Assembly (NCBI RefSeq): GCF_041381155.1
Contig: NC_091134.1
Coordinates: forward strand, 13,828,008-13,892,007
Length of the DNA stretch: 64,000 bases
Origin: Argopecten irradians
Lineage: Eukaryota; Mollusca; Bivalvia; Pectinida; Pectinidae
Direction: 5' to 3'
In this document: piece after piece, positions 22,148-32,140 of the stretch
Layout: each line of letters starts with the position of its first letter
Position numbering within the stretch: position 1 is the stretch's first letter
The notes under the pieces: model-generated
The model's input: only the letters and a program-made list of their open reading frames with translations
Database searches by the model: none
What the model was told of the DNA's origin: nothing
Translations under genes and position numbers: made by a program

Positions 22148-23085
22148 GTTCACATGCAAGAGTTTATCAGTGAACACGCACATCCTGCTTTCGGATAATG
22201 TGTCCAAATGCATCTACTAGAACTCTACAGGTCAAATTGTATGTTTGTGTATTATTTACCGTCCTATCAATATCTTATGTCTTTTCATCCATTGCATGTC
22301 GCGTGTTGTGTACGGCGAGAGTGTCTTTGCTGCCAATAGCGAGAACATGTGACAACTTTAGAGTGTTATCCCATTGAATCAAACATGTAATAACAATGAC
22401 AGCAAACGAGACACCTCGCCCGGTCACATTATATAAACAACGGAACACCAGTCGTCATGCTTTGAAAAAAAATATTTCAAAGTGCGTTAAATATGGTGAA
22501 AGTTGCAAAGTGCTTTGAATTTTTCAAAGTGGGTTATTTTTTCAAAGTGAATGGTAACAGTTGTTCCTTTATGTTGATGCTTGATTAAGCAAGAATACTT
22601 TTATGGTGTTTCTAGATCTAGGGTCTAGAGGCATTTTTACACATATGTATTGTATGTCTATTATCATTATCATTCAACCATGATGTCAATAATCATATTA
22701 TCGAGCATAATCGACGGTTAACCTCACGCCACATTCGGAAATATTTAGAAAGACGGATTTTAATAGATTCATCAATCTGTAGATATTGCCTGGAAGAGCC
22801 GTAAGAATATTGTAGGAGATACACATATTGTTTCGTTACAAAAATTTAAGTAATAGAAATGAAATTCTTAAAACCGTGCCTTAAAATACACTTTAACATA
22901 CCTTAGCAACCACCTGTTTATTTGGGACAAATGGTTTACCTGTGTATATTTAGAGACATGATTGACTGTAAATGACTGTTCCTTTCTATTGTCGATGGAA
23001 AGTACATCCATCCCCATTATCATCATTATCTTCTTTTTTAGTTTCATCATTATTTGATTTTTTAATATTTTTTTTATATATCATC
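22148..23085. other. gene-free stretch with possible repeat fragments
   Basis: About 22290-22440 is less AT-rich (GGCGAGAGTGTCTTTGCTGC ... CACCTCGCCCGGTCACATT) and looks like an interspersed repeat fragment, not assigned. About 22470-22550 repeats TTTCAAAGTG three to four times. No gene is supported. Confidence 0.4.
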
Positions 23086-24085
23086 AGATGGTGGGCTATT
23101 CAAATCGCCTTTCGTCCGTGGTCCGTCCGTCCGTCCGTCCGTTAACAATTCTTGTTACCGCTATTTCTCAGAAAGTACTAAAGGGATCTTTTTCAAATTT
23201 CATATGTAGGTTCCCCTATGGCCCTAGTTGTGCATATTGCATTTTGGGACCGATCGGTCAACAAGATGGCCGACAGGCGGCCATCTTGGATTTTGATAGT
23301 TCAAGTTTGTTACCGCTATTTCTCAGAAAGTACTGAAGGGATCTTTCTCAAATTTCATATGTAGGTTCCCCTAGGACCCTAGTTTTGCATATTGCAATTT
23401 GAGACCGATCGGTTATCAAGATGGCTGACAGACGGCCATCTTAGATTTTGATAGTTAAAGTTTGTTACCGCCATTTCTGAGAAAGTACAGAAGGGATCTT
23501 TCTCAAATTTCATATGTAGGTTCCCCTAGGGACCTTGTTGTGCATATTGTGTTTTGATACTGATTTGTCAACAAGATGGCTGCCAGGCGGCCATCTTGGA
23601 TTTTGGTAGTGTAAGTTTGTTACCACTATTTCTCAGAAAGTATTGAAGGGATCTCAAGCAAATTCCATACATAGGTTCCCCTAGGGCCCTAGTTATGCAT
23701 ATTGCGTTTTGGGACCAATCGGTCAACAAGATGGCCGCCTGGCAGCCATCTTGGATTTTGATAGTTAAAGTTTGTTACTGCTATTTCTTAAAAAGTACTG
23801 AAGGGATCTCTCTCAAATTCTATATGTAGGTTCCCCTAGGGCCCTAGTTGTGCATATTGCATTTTGTAACTGATAGGTCAACAAGATGGCTGCACGGCTG
23901 CCATCTTGGATTTCATTGTTGAAGTTTGTTACCACTATTTCTTAGATAGTACTATAGCGATCTGTCTCAAATTTTATATGTAGTTGTGTTTGAAAAAGTT
24001 TGAAAAGCAGGGAAAAGATCCCTCTTTCCATTGTCAGACATAGATCATTCTTTGGTGGGCGCCAAGATCCCTCTGGGATCTCTTG
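23086..24085 (+). repeat. element carrying a 155-bp tandem repeat (five full copies plus a partial)
   Basis: The word GTTACCGCTATTTCT or a close variant starts at 23154, 23309, 23464, 23619, 23774 and 23928, a period of 155 (last 154). Each unit holds AAGGGATCTTTCTCAAATT, GTAGGTTCCCCTAGGGCCCT, GACCGATCGGTCAACAAGAT and an inverted pair CAAGATGGC ... GCCATCTTG. The left flank has (TCCG)n after GATGGTGGGCTATTCAAATC. The right flank has GGTGGGCGCCAAGATCCCTC and CTGGGATCTCTTGTT. The whole is probably one transposable unit, class unknown (a Helitron-like element with internal satellite is one option). It separates the plus and minus arms of the B-box cluster. Confidence 0.9.
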
Positions 24086-25387
24086 TTCATATATCAATGG
24101 ATAATCAGCAATACTAATGATGTATAATATACGGATTATATATACAAGTAGATCGATAAAGTCGATAAAGACTTTGTATTTTAATCTTACAGATTGTCAA
24201 TAATATACATTACCTGATAGTGGTATTATCTGATAAGCTGTTCAAACATTCTAGGTATAATTTACGGTGTAACATTGTTTAGATTTGCAGGTGACTCACA
24301 TTTTAGATAATGTTTATATTCCTACTTCAGGAATTTTATTGTCGTTGTTATATTAGAATTTTGATCTTGGTGGTTTACCGTAATGCACATAATACTCGAA
24401 TATTTGTTTAGTTAAAATATAACAGGCAGGTATTAAATTTGAATGAATTTATCACAGTAATACGTTTGACCTTTTCAAATTCAGATTGCCTGATTTTTGT
24501 TAATGACTTACTCAAGAATGAAGCATGATGAGTATATAAGAAAACCTTGGGATTTATCACTCCTAAAAGGACACAGTGTAACCTAGTAAAGCGGATCTTG
24601 TGTAATCCGGATTTATGTTTATTGTGGCTTGATTGAATATTATTTTCTTATTTATCATAGTAAAGAAAAACCTTAATAATCCGGAAACTTGCTGGTCCCG
24701 ATAACATCCAGTTTAGACAGAGATTATTGCATTGAGATTATTTATTTACAGCAAAAACACAAAGAGCAGTAAAATAACACAATTCTGTATCATTATGCGT
24801 TGTATTTGTAAACATTTTATTCCATTATAAAGCACAACTAAACAAGCAGTTGGCAGCAAGGTTATTGAAGTCAACGGCATAATTCAAAGTTTTATGTCTG
24901 ATGAACATGATCTTGTTAAGGATTTAAGGAAAGACTCGCCTGACCATATGTCAATGAAAGGAGGTCACAGGTCAAGGTTAGCGTGTAAGAGGTTAAGGTC
25001 ACCAGATCATTATCTTTGATTTATGCTCATACGTACAGATGTTTTGTGATTTCTTATCACTTCATAAAATTTAGTTGTTAAATAATTAACCAAGAAATTC
25101 ACTTACGATACATTAGTTTTTCAAAGTAAATTATTCTGTCAAAGTAAGCTTGCTGAGTAAATTTGCGACCCGCATGCTGTTTCTATTCTTACTACAAATT
25201 GTACTGAATATCTTAATGCATAATGAAAAGATATTCAGCAAAATTTCCAGCAAGAATATAACCACAATTCGGGTCAGTCAGCGGGACCCTTCCTGACTTC
25301 TCAGTATTCCAGTTGTTTTGACTTTCCTGTATATACATGTAACGTTATATCATGTCATAACAATCAGTCTTTTACAAATTATGGGAT
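24086..25387. other. gene-free stretch
   Basis: AT-rich, between the satellite element and the 3' end of the minus-strand B-box copy. No ORF or repeat was recognised. Confidence 0.5.
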
Positions 25388-25393
25388 TTTATT
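25388..25393 (-). promoter_or_regulatory. polyadenylation signal of minus-strand B-box copy
   Basis: AATAAA on the minus strand, 17 nt after the TGA at 25410-25412. Confidence 0.5.
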
Positions 25394-25409
25394 GTTTTTT
25401 CTTTTTTTT

Positions 25410-26880
25410 TCAATATGTCAAAATTTCGATATTCTGTGGTGATCGAGAATCGTCTTGATAAACCCTCCAATAAACTCCGGTCTCACCGATGCTATTCACT
25501 GGATGCTTGCATTGGTCAATTCGTTTAGTCTTGACTAAAGTTCGCTGGTACCGACCATTTCCATCAAAAAGGAGGGCAACATTATAATATATGCAATCTT
25601 TGCATACCACGGCCTCTACAATAAGGTTGTCCTTCCTATCATAGGATACACAGCTTGCTGCCATTTTGTCGTTACCTTTCAGGGTGAAGAACCTTAATTT
25701 GGTGAGGTGTTTATCCATAATCATAATGGAACTAGCGGCACACACACCCTCCTTATCCACAACAAGCACTGCGATGTTTTTCGTAACAGGACTTTCCGAT
25801 ATTTTGTTTGGAATATTATGGAATTTTGTAGATGAAATTATTTCACCGTCAGCCTTGACAACGCTGACCTCGTTTGACATTCCGAGGATGATGTTTTCAC
25901 TACTTGAAACACAAATGCATTTTAGTATGGTGTCCAAACGAATCCGAGGTCGTATCCTTGTTTCACTGACCTCGTACACAGTGTGATCAGATCCCGCCCA
26001 AAGACTTCCTGTCGTTGGTGACACAGAAACACTATACACAAGTTCATCGAATTCTACCTCCTCCATGACTGTTCCTTTACTATCAAACAGGGTCACAATC
26101 TTGCTGTTCCTACAACAAACCCAGGCTGTATTGCCAGGGGCTGCTGCAATATCGCAAATGATGAATTTTGTATCTGGGGATTCAAATGCGTCAACTACAT
26201 CAACATTAGGTGACGTTAGAGATTTCTTTGTCCTGTCATCCGTTTCCTTTCTCTGACTGTCAGTTCTTTCATCCTGATAGTTGATGGTGTTTGGTGAAAG
26301 TCCTTTACTATTCTTTGGAATTGTTGCATACATTTTCTCTACATGACCTGTGGGAAACGTTACGTCCGCTTTCGAATCACCTCTTTCTTCGATTTCTTCT
26401 ATGATTTCTGATTGTGATAGCGTTGGGTATGAGGTGTAAGGCTGAACATCACAATCATAGATATCGACACTTGATCCAGATTGTAGTAGTTCTTTGCATA
26501 TCTCGATGTTCTTTTCGAGATCAGAACAAATAGTTTGTTTCACCTCCAAATTCGTCTGTGATACTACGAGTTCTTCTATATTGTTCTTATTTTGCTCAGT
26601 GTCTCTGGCGATGAACTCACGTATTTCTATTTTAAGCCTGTTAAGATTGTCTTCCACCTCTCGATCCAAATACTTCTGTATCATCGACCTCTTTGTTCTT
26701 ACAGCTTCCTCCAGGTCCTCAAAATCATGACCCTTGTGATTTTGTGTCACACACTTAACACAGACCAATTCTGAACAAGTACGACATACTAGTTACCTTT
26801 GTACCATTGTGAAAAGGGCAGAATGACTGTCCCTTGATTCGGACTGGTAACTGAGCCGCAGCACAAGTACCGGAATCCAT
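25410..26880 (-). pseudogene. B-box / beta-propeller copy 5, frameshifted in the B-box
   Basis: The start at 26880 (MDSGTCAAAQLPVRIKGQ) matches the paralogues. The first B-box half (C-P-F-H) is in one frame. After GTAACT near 26790 two nucleotides are missing relative to copies 2-4, and everything downstream is in another frame: VCRTCSELVCVKCVT...HKGH. That frame then stays open to 25410 with a complete coiled coil, LQSGSSVDIYDCDVQPYT, a linker, and a propeller-like domain ending YWRVYQDDSRSPQNIEILTY. All eight zinc ligands survive across the two frames, and there is no other lesion. It is therefore either a very young pseudogene, a segregating allele or an assembly error. A 452-residue product starting inside the B-box at a non-ATG codon is unlikely. 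Confidence 0.85.
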
Positions 26881-26912
26881 AATGATGGTGTGCTCCGCGA
26901 TGGTTTGTAGAC

Positions 26913-26919
26913 CTTTATA
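26913..26919 (-). promoter_or_regulatory. candidate TATA box of copy 5
   Basis: TATAAAG on the minus strand, about 33 nt before the ATG at 26880. If used, the 5' UTR would be very short. Confidence 0.35.
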
Positions 26920-27326
26920 AGCTGGAAGACACCGATATCTGACATATCTGTACATTTGTATTGATTTTTTTTTAAATATATAGCTGAAGTTATGGAAGCC
27001 GTACTACACCTATGTCAAGTTTCTAACAGATATTTCTAGATCCTTAATCTTATTTGATTTCATTTACAACACATATCTAATCGTAGTCTTAAGTTTGTTT
27101 TGAGAACATCAATAATAATTTTAATATATCAATTTGTTATCGAATTATAGGTAATATAAAATATAGGTAACAATAAACAATAAAAAAGGATATACATTCC
27201 TCTAATAGGCCTTCGTAGTATATCATGCAAATCACACATATTGAATAGTTGATTTACAACGATAATCAAACGGGCTATAGATTATAAGATTCTTTCGTAT
27301 GTGGATATAGAGGATAGGGATATTCT
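26920..27326. other. gene-free spacer
   Basis: AT-rich sequence between copies 5 and 6. Nothing recognised. Confidence 0.4.
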
Positions 27327-27396
27327 ACCCGAGGGTCACAAAATGTAGTAAAACCTGAGGCTTGCCGAGGAATTTGCAACATTTTGTGAACCCGAG
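27327..27396. repeat. inverted repeat at the broken end of copy 6
   Basis: ACCCGAGGGTCACAAAATG (27327-27345) pairs with CATTTTGTGAACCCGAGG (27379-27396). The unit appears to be the core of a small foldback element extending to about 27425. It lies immediately beyond the premature end of the copy 6 pseudogene. Confidence 0.6.
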
Positions 27397-27435
27397 GTTC
27401 TCGTGTTTCTTATATCATCGTCTTTACGCAGGCTG

Positions 27436-28089
27436 TTAATTAGAAGCCATAGCATTTTGTTTACTTTCTAAGGCGTAAATGTTGTCAGAAACCGGTCCGT
27501 TTCTGGTATCTGAATTGTCTTTGCATTTGGCTGCAGTAGTCATGTCTTTATTTTCAGAACGATTTTCTGAAATGTTCTTTTGAGAAACATCTTGTTGTGC
27601 CGAAGAATGTGTTTCTGTAAATATCGGATGTAATAACGATTTGTATGATGTATACGGTACGATATCGGAATCATAGATATCGATATTTGATCCAGATTGA
27701 AGAAGGCTCTTGCAAACTGCAATGCTATTCTCTAGATTAGTACGAATAGTCTGTTTCTCCTCCAAATGCACTTTCATTGCAACGATTTCTTCAGTATTTG
27801 TCTCAATTTGTCAAGCACCTCTAGTGATGAGCAATCGTATTTCCTTTTGAAGATTACCGAGATCCTCTTCTACGCCTTGACTCAAATATCTCTGCAGTAA
27901 CCCCCTCTTTGTTGTGGCAGCTTCTTCAAAGTCATACGAGTCATGACCCTTGTGGAAGGTCGTGACACATATTAATTCTGAACATGAACGGTACACCAGA
28001 GACACATTCTGGTCACTGTGAAGAGAGCAATATGACTGTCCCTTAATTCGTATGGGTAGCTGAGCTGCAGCTCCTGTTCTGGAATCCAT
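27436..28089 (-). pseudogene. B-box gene copy 6, truncated and disabled
   Basis: It starts MDSRTGAAAQLPIRIKGQ at 28089. The B-box is damaged in two ways: the third ligand position is Tyr (LVYRSC) and the CVKCVT step is shortened to CVTT, removing a ligand Cys. An in-frame TGA at 27811-27813 ends the first 92 codons. Translation in the same frame then continues with coiled-coil sequence, HLEEKQTIRTNLENSIAVCK and LLQSGSNIDIYDSDIVPYTS, and stops at 27436. The entire propeller domain is absent and an inverted repeat follows at once. Nonsense change, zinc-site loss and 3' truncation make this a clear pseudogene. Confidence 0.9.
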
Positions 28090-28271
28090 TATTATACAAT
28101 GTACCCTACCTCGCTATGTTTATATGTAGACATTCATTAATGAATAGTCCGTAATACATGTACCTCATGTAATTGGTGTCGTACAATTATGGGACAGGTA
28201 TTTGTTACCCATTCACGAGCAGCCATATAATTGATCTAATGGTTTTCCACATGATTTCACATCTTTGTTAA

Positions 28272-28840
28272 AGAGACAATTCACTCAGGCTAATTCTTTT
28301 ACATAACCAAGAAGCACAATATAGCATAAATGCATTGTTCTACATTTCTTATGAAACATTTAACGTAAAACATTGACCGATTCCATGACATTGTTAAGTA
28401 TTTTAATTAATATTGCTGAAATATCAAATCGTTGATCAATACGATTTAGCAGGTACAATATGGACGCTGTACCCATACCGAGCCAAAGTCACGCACGTTA
28501 AACAAATGAACTGCATAACCACTGAGGAGGTGATAAAATGATTTTTTTAGGCAAGACAATTCACCTAATAAGGTAAACACACTACTGTCAGAGCGATTTG
28601 AGCAGTTCTGGACAAAAGTTGCATTACTCTACGAGCAAGGGACAGGGTTCGGCATACAAGAAGTTCGACCTCAGTGTGTAATGGCGGATAGCGAGCGAGT
28701 TTGAACATTTCACACACAAGTCACCACCATGGGCTTTTCAGGCATATCACAGTAAAACCGACTGATATAATTTCCATTAGAACTGGGTTTTATCCGATAT
28801 ATGTACAAATTTTAATGTTCTCTTAGACTGAATTGTCCCT
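28272..28840. mobile_element. TTAA-flanked MITE (piggyBac-like), copy 1
   Basis: A 569-bp element begins AGAGACAATTCACTCAGGC and ends GACTGAATTGTCCCT, so its ends are inverted (AGRGACAATTCA). It is bounded by TTAA at 28268-28271 and 28841-28844. Its sequence is repeated with high identity at 36598-37163, also between TTAA sites. TTAA duplications are the hallmark of piggyBac transposons. No transposase is encoded. Confidence 0.85.
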
Positions 28841-28899
28841 TTAATGTTGTGACTACACAATGACTAAACCTAGTATACCTCAATGCTGCCTATAACTTA

Positions 28900-29405
28900 C
28901 AATGGATTTTATATAGTGTTGAACCGGACGTTATAATAATATCCCTAGAAATCAAAGGACTTGTTCATTATGTGATAAAAATGACGTCGAAGATGAAGTA
29001 CATTTTGTTCTTCTCTGTCTGGCATATTCTGAATTTAGAGAAAAATAGATTAACAGATATTTTTATCATAGACCAAGCGTGCATAAGTTTATAGAATTAT
29101 TCTCTAGTAAAGATGTTAAAATTTTGAATATGTTGGGTAACTTTTTGTTTCGTGCAACAGAGAAAAGAAAAACTCTGCTCTCAATTAATTAAATGATAAA
29201 ATTGTTTTTTATTTGCCGTCAGCATCAACGTGGGTTCTGTTGTGATCACGTCTTTTATACATATGTAGCTTATTAGTATATTGAAATACTGAAATATTGT
29301 CCTCCGCCATCTTATACTTGTATACATTGTATGTCATATTATAATGATAATAATTGTACTGTTCCCTATATGCTTGTTATGCATTTGGATGAAATAAAAA
29401 AAAAA
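28900..29405 (+). mobile_element. LINE 3' end with poly(A)
   Basis: From about 28938 the translation reads IPRNQRTCSLCDKNDVEDEV followed by HFVLLCLAYSEF, then after a stop INRYFYHRPSVHKFIELF. This is a zinc-knuckle-like C-terminal segment typical of LINE ORF2 proteins in invertebrates. The 3' UTR runs into GAATGAAATAAA-like sequence and an A-run at about 29395-29405. It is 5'-truncated and lies directly after the MITE. Confidence 0.65.
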
Positions 29406-29639
29406 CTTGAACTTAAGACAGATCCTAATCATCCAATATTTAAACAAAACTTGATGCGTGTCATAATAGGTGTAATCAATTTTTGCAAAGAATGAGCACG
29501 TACATGTATTTTGACAAAACACGTTGTACTTGAACACATGTAGGGTTTAATAAATATGAAATCGGTACGTCGGTTGTGTTAATTGGCACTTCCGCAATTG
29601 GAATATATCTATATATAATTATAAGCCTGGAGTCCGGCG

Positions 29640-29743
29640 CAATGGAGTCCTTTTTTGACGATTGTGAAGAGAGAAACATGACTGACCTTTGGTTGCATAG
29701 GAAGTAAATGTAGCTGAGCTGAAGTTCTTGTACATGAATCCAT
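29640..29743 (-). pseudogene. relic of a B-box gene N-terminus
   Basis: MDSCTRTSAQL at 29743 matches the family start. After a frameshift, PKGQSCFSLHNRQK matches the segment leading into the B-box (KGQSxC-x2-H). Homology then stops. The relic lies downstream, on the same strand, of the coiled-coil relic at 29918-30215, so the two do not form one colinear gene. Confidence 0.7.
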
Positions 29744-29917
29744 GATAACGCTGCCATGCTTCTGTTGATGGAGCACTTTTTCGGATGATGATGATTCCAC
29801 TCTATGCTGTTAGTAGAACTGTAAAAACGAGTACGCAGCGTTTTCTAATACAATGATGTATTCTATACGTAGTGAGATCTTGCATAACAGAAACACGTTT
29901 TTACACATTTAAGAGGA

Positions 29918-30215
29918 GCAGTCTGCGAATGGTGTATAGGGTTCAATATCGGAACCGCAAATGTCGATAATTGTTCTTTTCAAGACGAGAGCTTTAATTT
30001 GTTTCTTTCCATTCCTTCTAGTCCCGATATCGGTGTCAAACAGGCATTTTACTTCCATGTTCAGGTCCTGTGAAAATCCGACTTGAAAGTTTGTAATGGT
30101 CCTCTCGTACATCTCGACCCAAAAACTGCTGCATTATAAACCGTTTTTTGTAGCAGTTTTTCATCTCAGCAAAGTCGTCACCCTTGGGAAATTGAACAAC
30201 ACAACAAATTGTGTG
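29918..30215 (-). pseudogene. relic of a B-box gene coiled coil and linker motif
   Basis: On the minus strand from 30215, FPKGDDFAEMKN...KKRFIMQQFLGRDV corresponds to the HKGHDF...KR.IQKYL region of the intact copies. About 80 codons later, after a frame change, IDICGSDIEPYTPF corresponds to the IDIYDSDIEPYT motif. No B-box cysteines upstream and no propeller downstream remain. Confidence 0.75.
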
Positions 30216-31349
30216 CTGGAAGTCGAAAAATAGTTTTCAAGTCATCCAGTAAATGACAATAATTGATAAACACACTGTATGAAATAAATATTCAAAACAA
30301 AACCTTTCATTTCGTCATAAAATTGTTTATCGTTTTCAATTAATTATTACAAAAAATGAAACACACACAGTATATTCTAAGAATATTGAAGCATAAAACA
30401 CAACACATTTGTCATAAATAGCCAATACACCTTGGACACTTAATTAGCAACCAAGTTCAAGGATCATGAAACAACCTTTAAGACTTAAAATGACGTATCT
30501 TTCATAACTATTGTAATTCAGCTTTGATAGGCTCAAGCTAATTTTCAGACTGTTTTGAACGTAAGATGTTTCATAAACTTGGGGTGAGTTTCATTAATGC
30601 TAATATACAAGGTCCATTCCCAAATAGTGTGATATAGTGGGTATCCATTCAGGCACCAAGACCTTGAATGGAACTAACATCCATTTGCATTAACTTGTGC
30701 AAAATCAAATTAGAACGTTCCAAACGTGAAATATCTTTTCATTGGAAATGCATGCTTATGTTACTAACAAATATAATTAATGTTGGATCTGTTTAACCCA
30801 TAATGAAAGTGTTCTATTTTACTACTTACTTTCTTATACAACAAACTTTTAAAACTCATGTTTGAAGTATTTTCTACATTTTCAAATATTTTTTATAATA
30901 TCTGATTCAGGAATTAAATCATCAAAAAATATTTCCATGTAATTATACTAATAGAAGCCGATGGGTATAGCTCCAAAATATTTCAGATTAAAAGAAAACA
31001 AATTAAGATTTTAATTACAAGATCAAAAGAAAACAAATAAAGATTTTAATTACAAGTTTATCATCCCCTTGTCACCTCTATCCGTAAGAGCATCAGTTAT
31101 ATATCCTCTACAGCATTCATTTAGAATGATTGCTCTACACCAAACACAAAAACGTAAACAAGAGCACACATATAGCACTACGATATATCACACTTTCTAT
31201 CACATTGATTTGTTAGTTTCTATCCTGTACAAGCAATGTCATATATGATTTAGACAAAACCCATTCATCCCTCGAAAAATTACAGATATGTACCAGTGAA
31301 TACATATATACATATAGTAATGACTGCATGCTTGATGGCAGCAGCTGTA
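30216..31349. other. gene-free stretch
   Basis: AT-rich sequence. A short direct repeat, GATCAAAAGAAAACAAATAA, occurs in two versions near 30985-31050. No gene. Confidence 0.5.
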
Positions 31350-31543
31350 AAATCAAAATCATCAGAAATTTTGAAAAACAAGCTAGGTGTTGGGTCTATC
31401 AGTAATGCAATTCTCTTCTAATGGAAGGGGCATTTCTTGTCTTGATAAATCAAAATCATCAGAAATTTTGAAAAACAAGCTTGTTGTTGGGTCTATCAGT
31501 ATTGCAATTCTCTTCTAATGGAAGGGGCATTTCTTGTCTTGAT
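31350..31543. repeat. 97-bp tandem duplication
   Basis: AAATCAAAATCATCAGAAAT starts at 31350 and again at 31447. The two units are almost identical through GGGTCTATCAGT and GGAAGGGGCATTTCTTG, indicating a recent duplication. Confidence 0.9.
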
Positions 31544-31699
31544 CTAAAACATTTATGCTGTTAGTCCTTGACACAAATAAGGTTATATAGATGTTATCAA
31601 AAGCAGTTAAATCTGTATGAGAAGAGGCTTTATTTGTTTTATAGACCCCGATACATACATGTATTCTTATACCAAAATATACCATGACCTTATCAACTC

Positions 31700-32140
31700 A
31701 CTATTGGCACTTAAATTAGTGATCTGTTAAGTCAGTGGGTCAGAAACAAATCATTGGTCCATAAATTAAGGGGCCAGTGAAATAAGTGGTCAGTAAAGTC
31801 ATAAGTCAGTTAAATCATTGGTCTGTAATTGCAGGAGTCAGCAAAAAAATATTAAGTGGTCGGATCAGTAAAGACAGCGGCCAGTGAATGATTGGTTACT
31901 TAAATTGGTGGTCAGTAAAGTCAAGGGTCAGTTACGTTAGTGGTCAGTAAAGTCAATTAAGGGTCAGTTAAGTTAATGGTCAGTGAAGTCATGGGTCAGT
32001 TAAGTTAATGGTCAGTGAAGTCATGGGTCAGTTAAGTTAATGGTCAGTCAAGTCAAGGGTCAGTTAAGGTAGTGGCCGCTTTATTTTAAGTCAGAGGTCA
32101 ATAAAGTCAATGGCTCATAAAATCAGTACCAGTCTGTAAA
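31700..32140. repeat. degenerate minisatellite, 16-bp GTCAGT unit
   Basis: The pattern GTCAGTNAAGTCANNG recurs every 16 bp or so. It is best ordered at about 31910-32075, where GTCAGTTAAGTTAATG and GTCAGTGAAGTCATGG alternate as a 32-bp dimer. Outer copies are eroded. Confidence 0.8.

Noticed and set aside
23154..23985. CRISPR-like array of regular repeats
   Set aside because: The 155-bp units are contiguous with no unique spacers, in a eukaryotic context. The same applies to the 43-bp and 45-bp arrays.
6407..30215. Horizontal transfer of the intronless B-box cluster
   Set aside because: Lack of introns could suggest it, but composition matches the surroundings and the family resembles metazoan TRIM-like genes; tandem duplication or an ancient retrocopy explains it.
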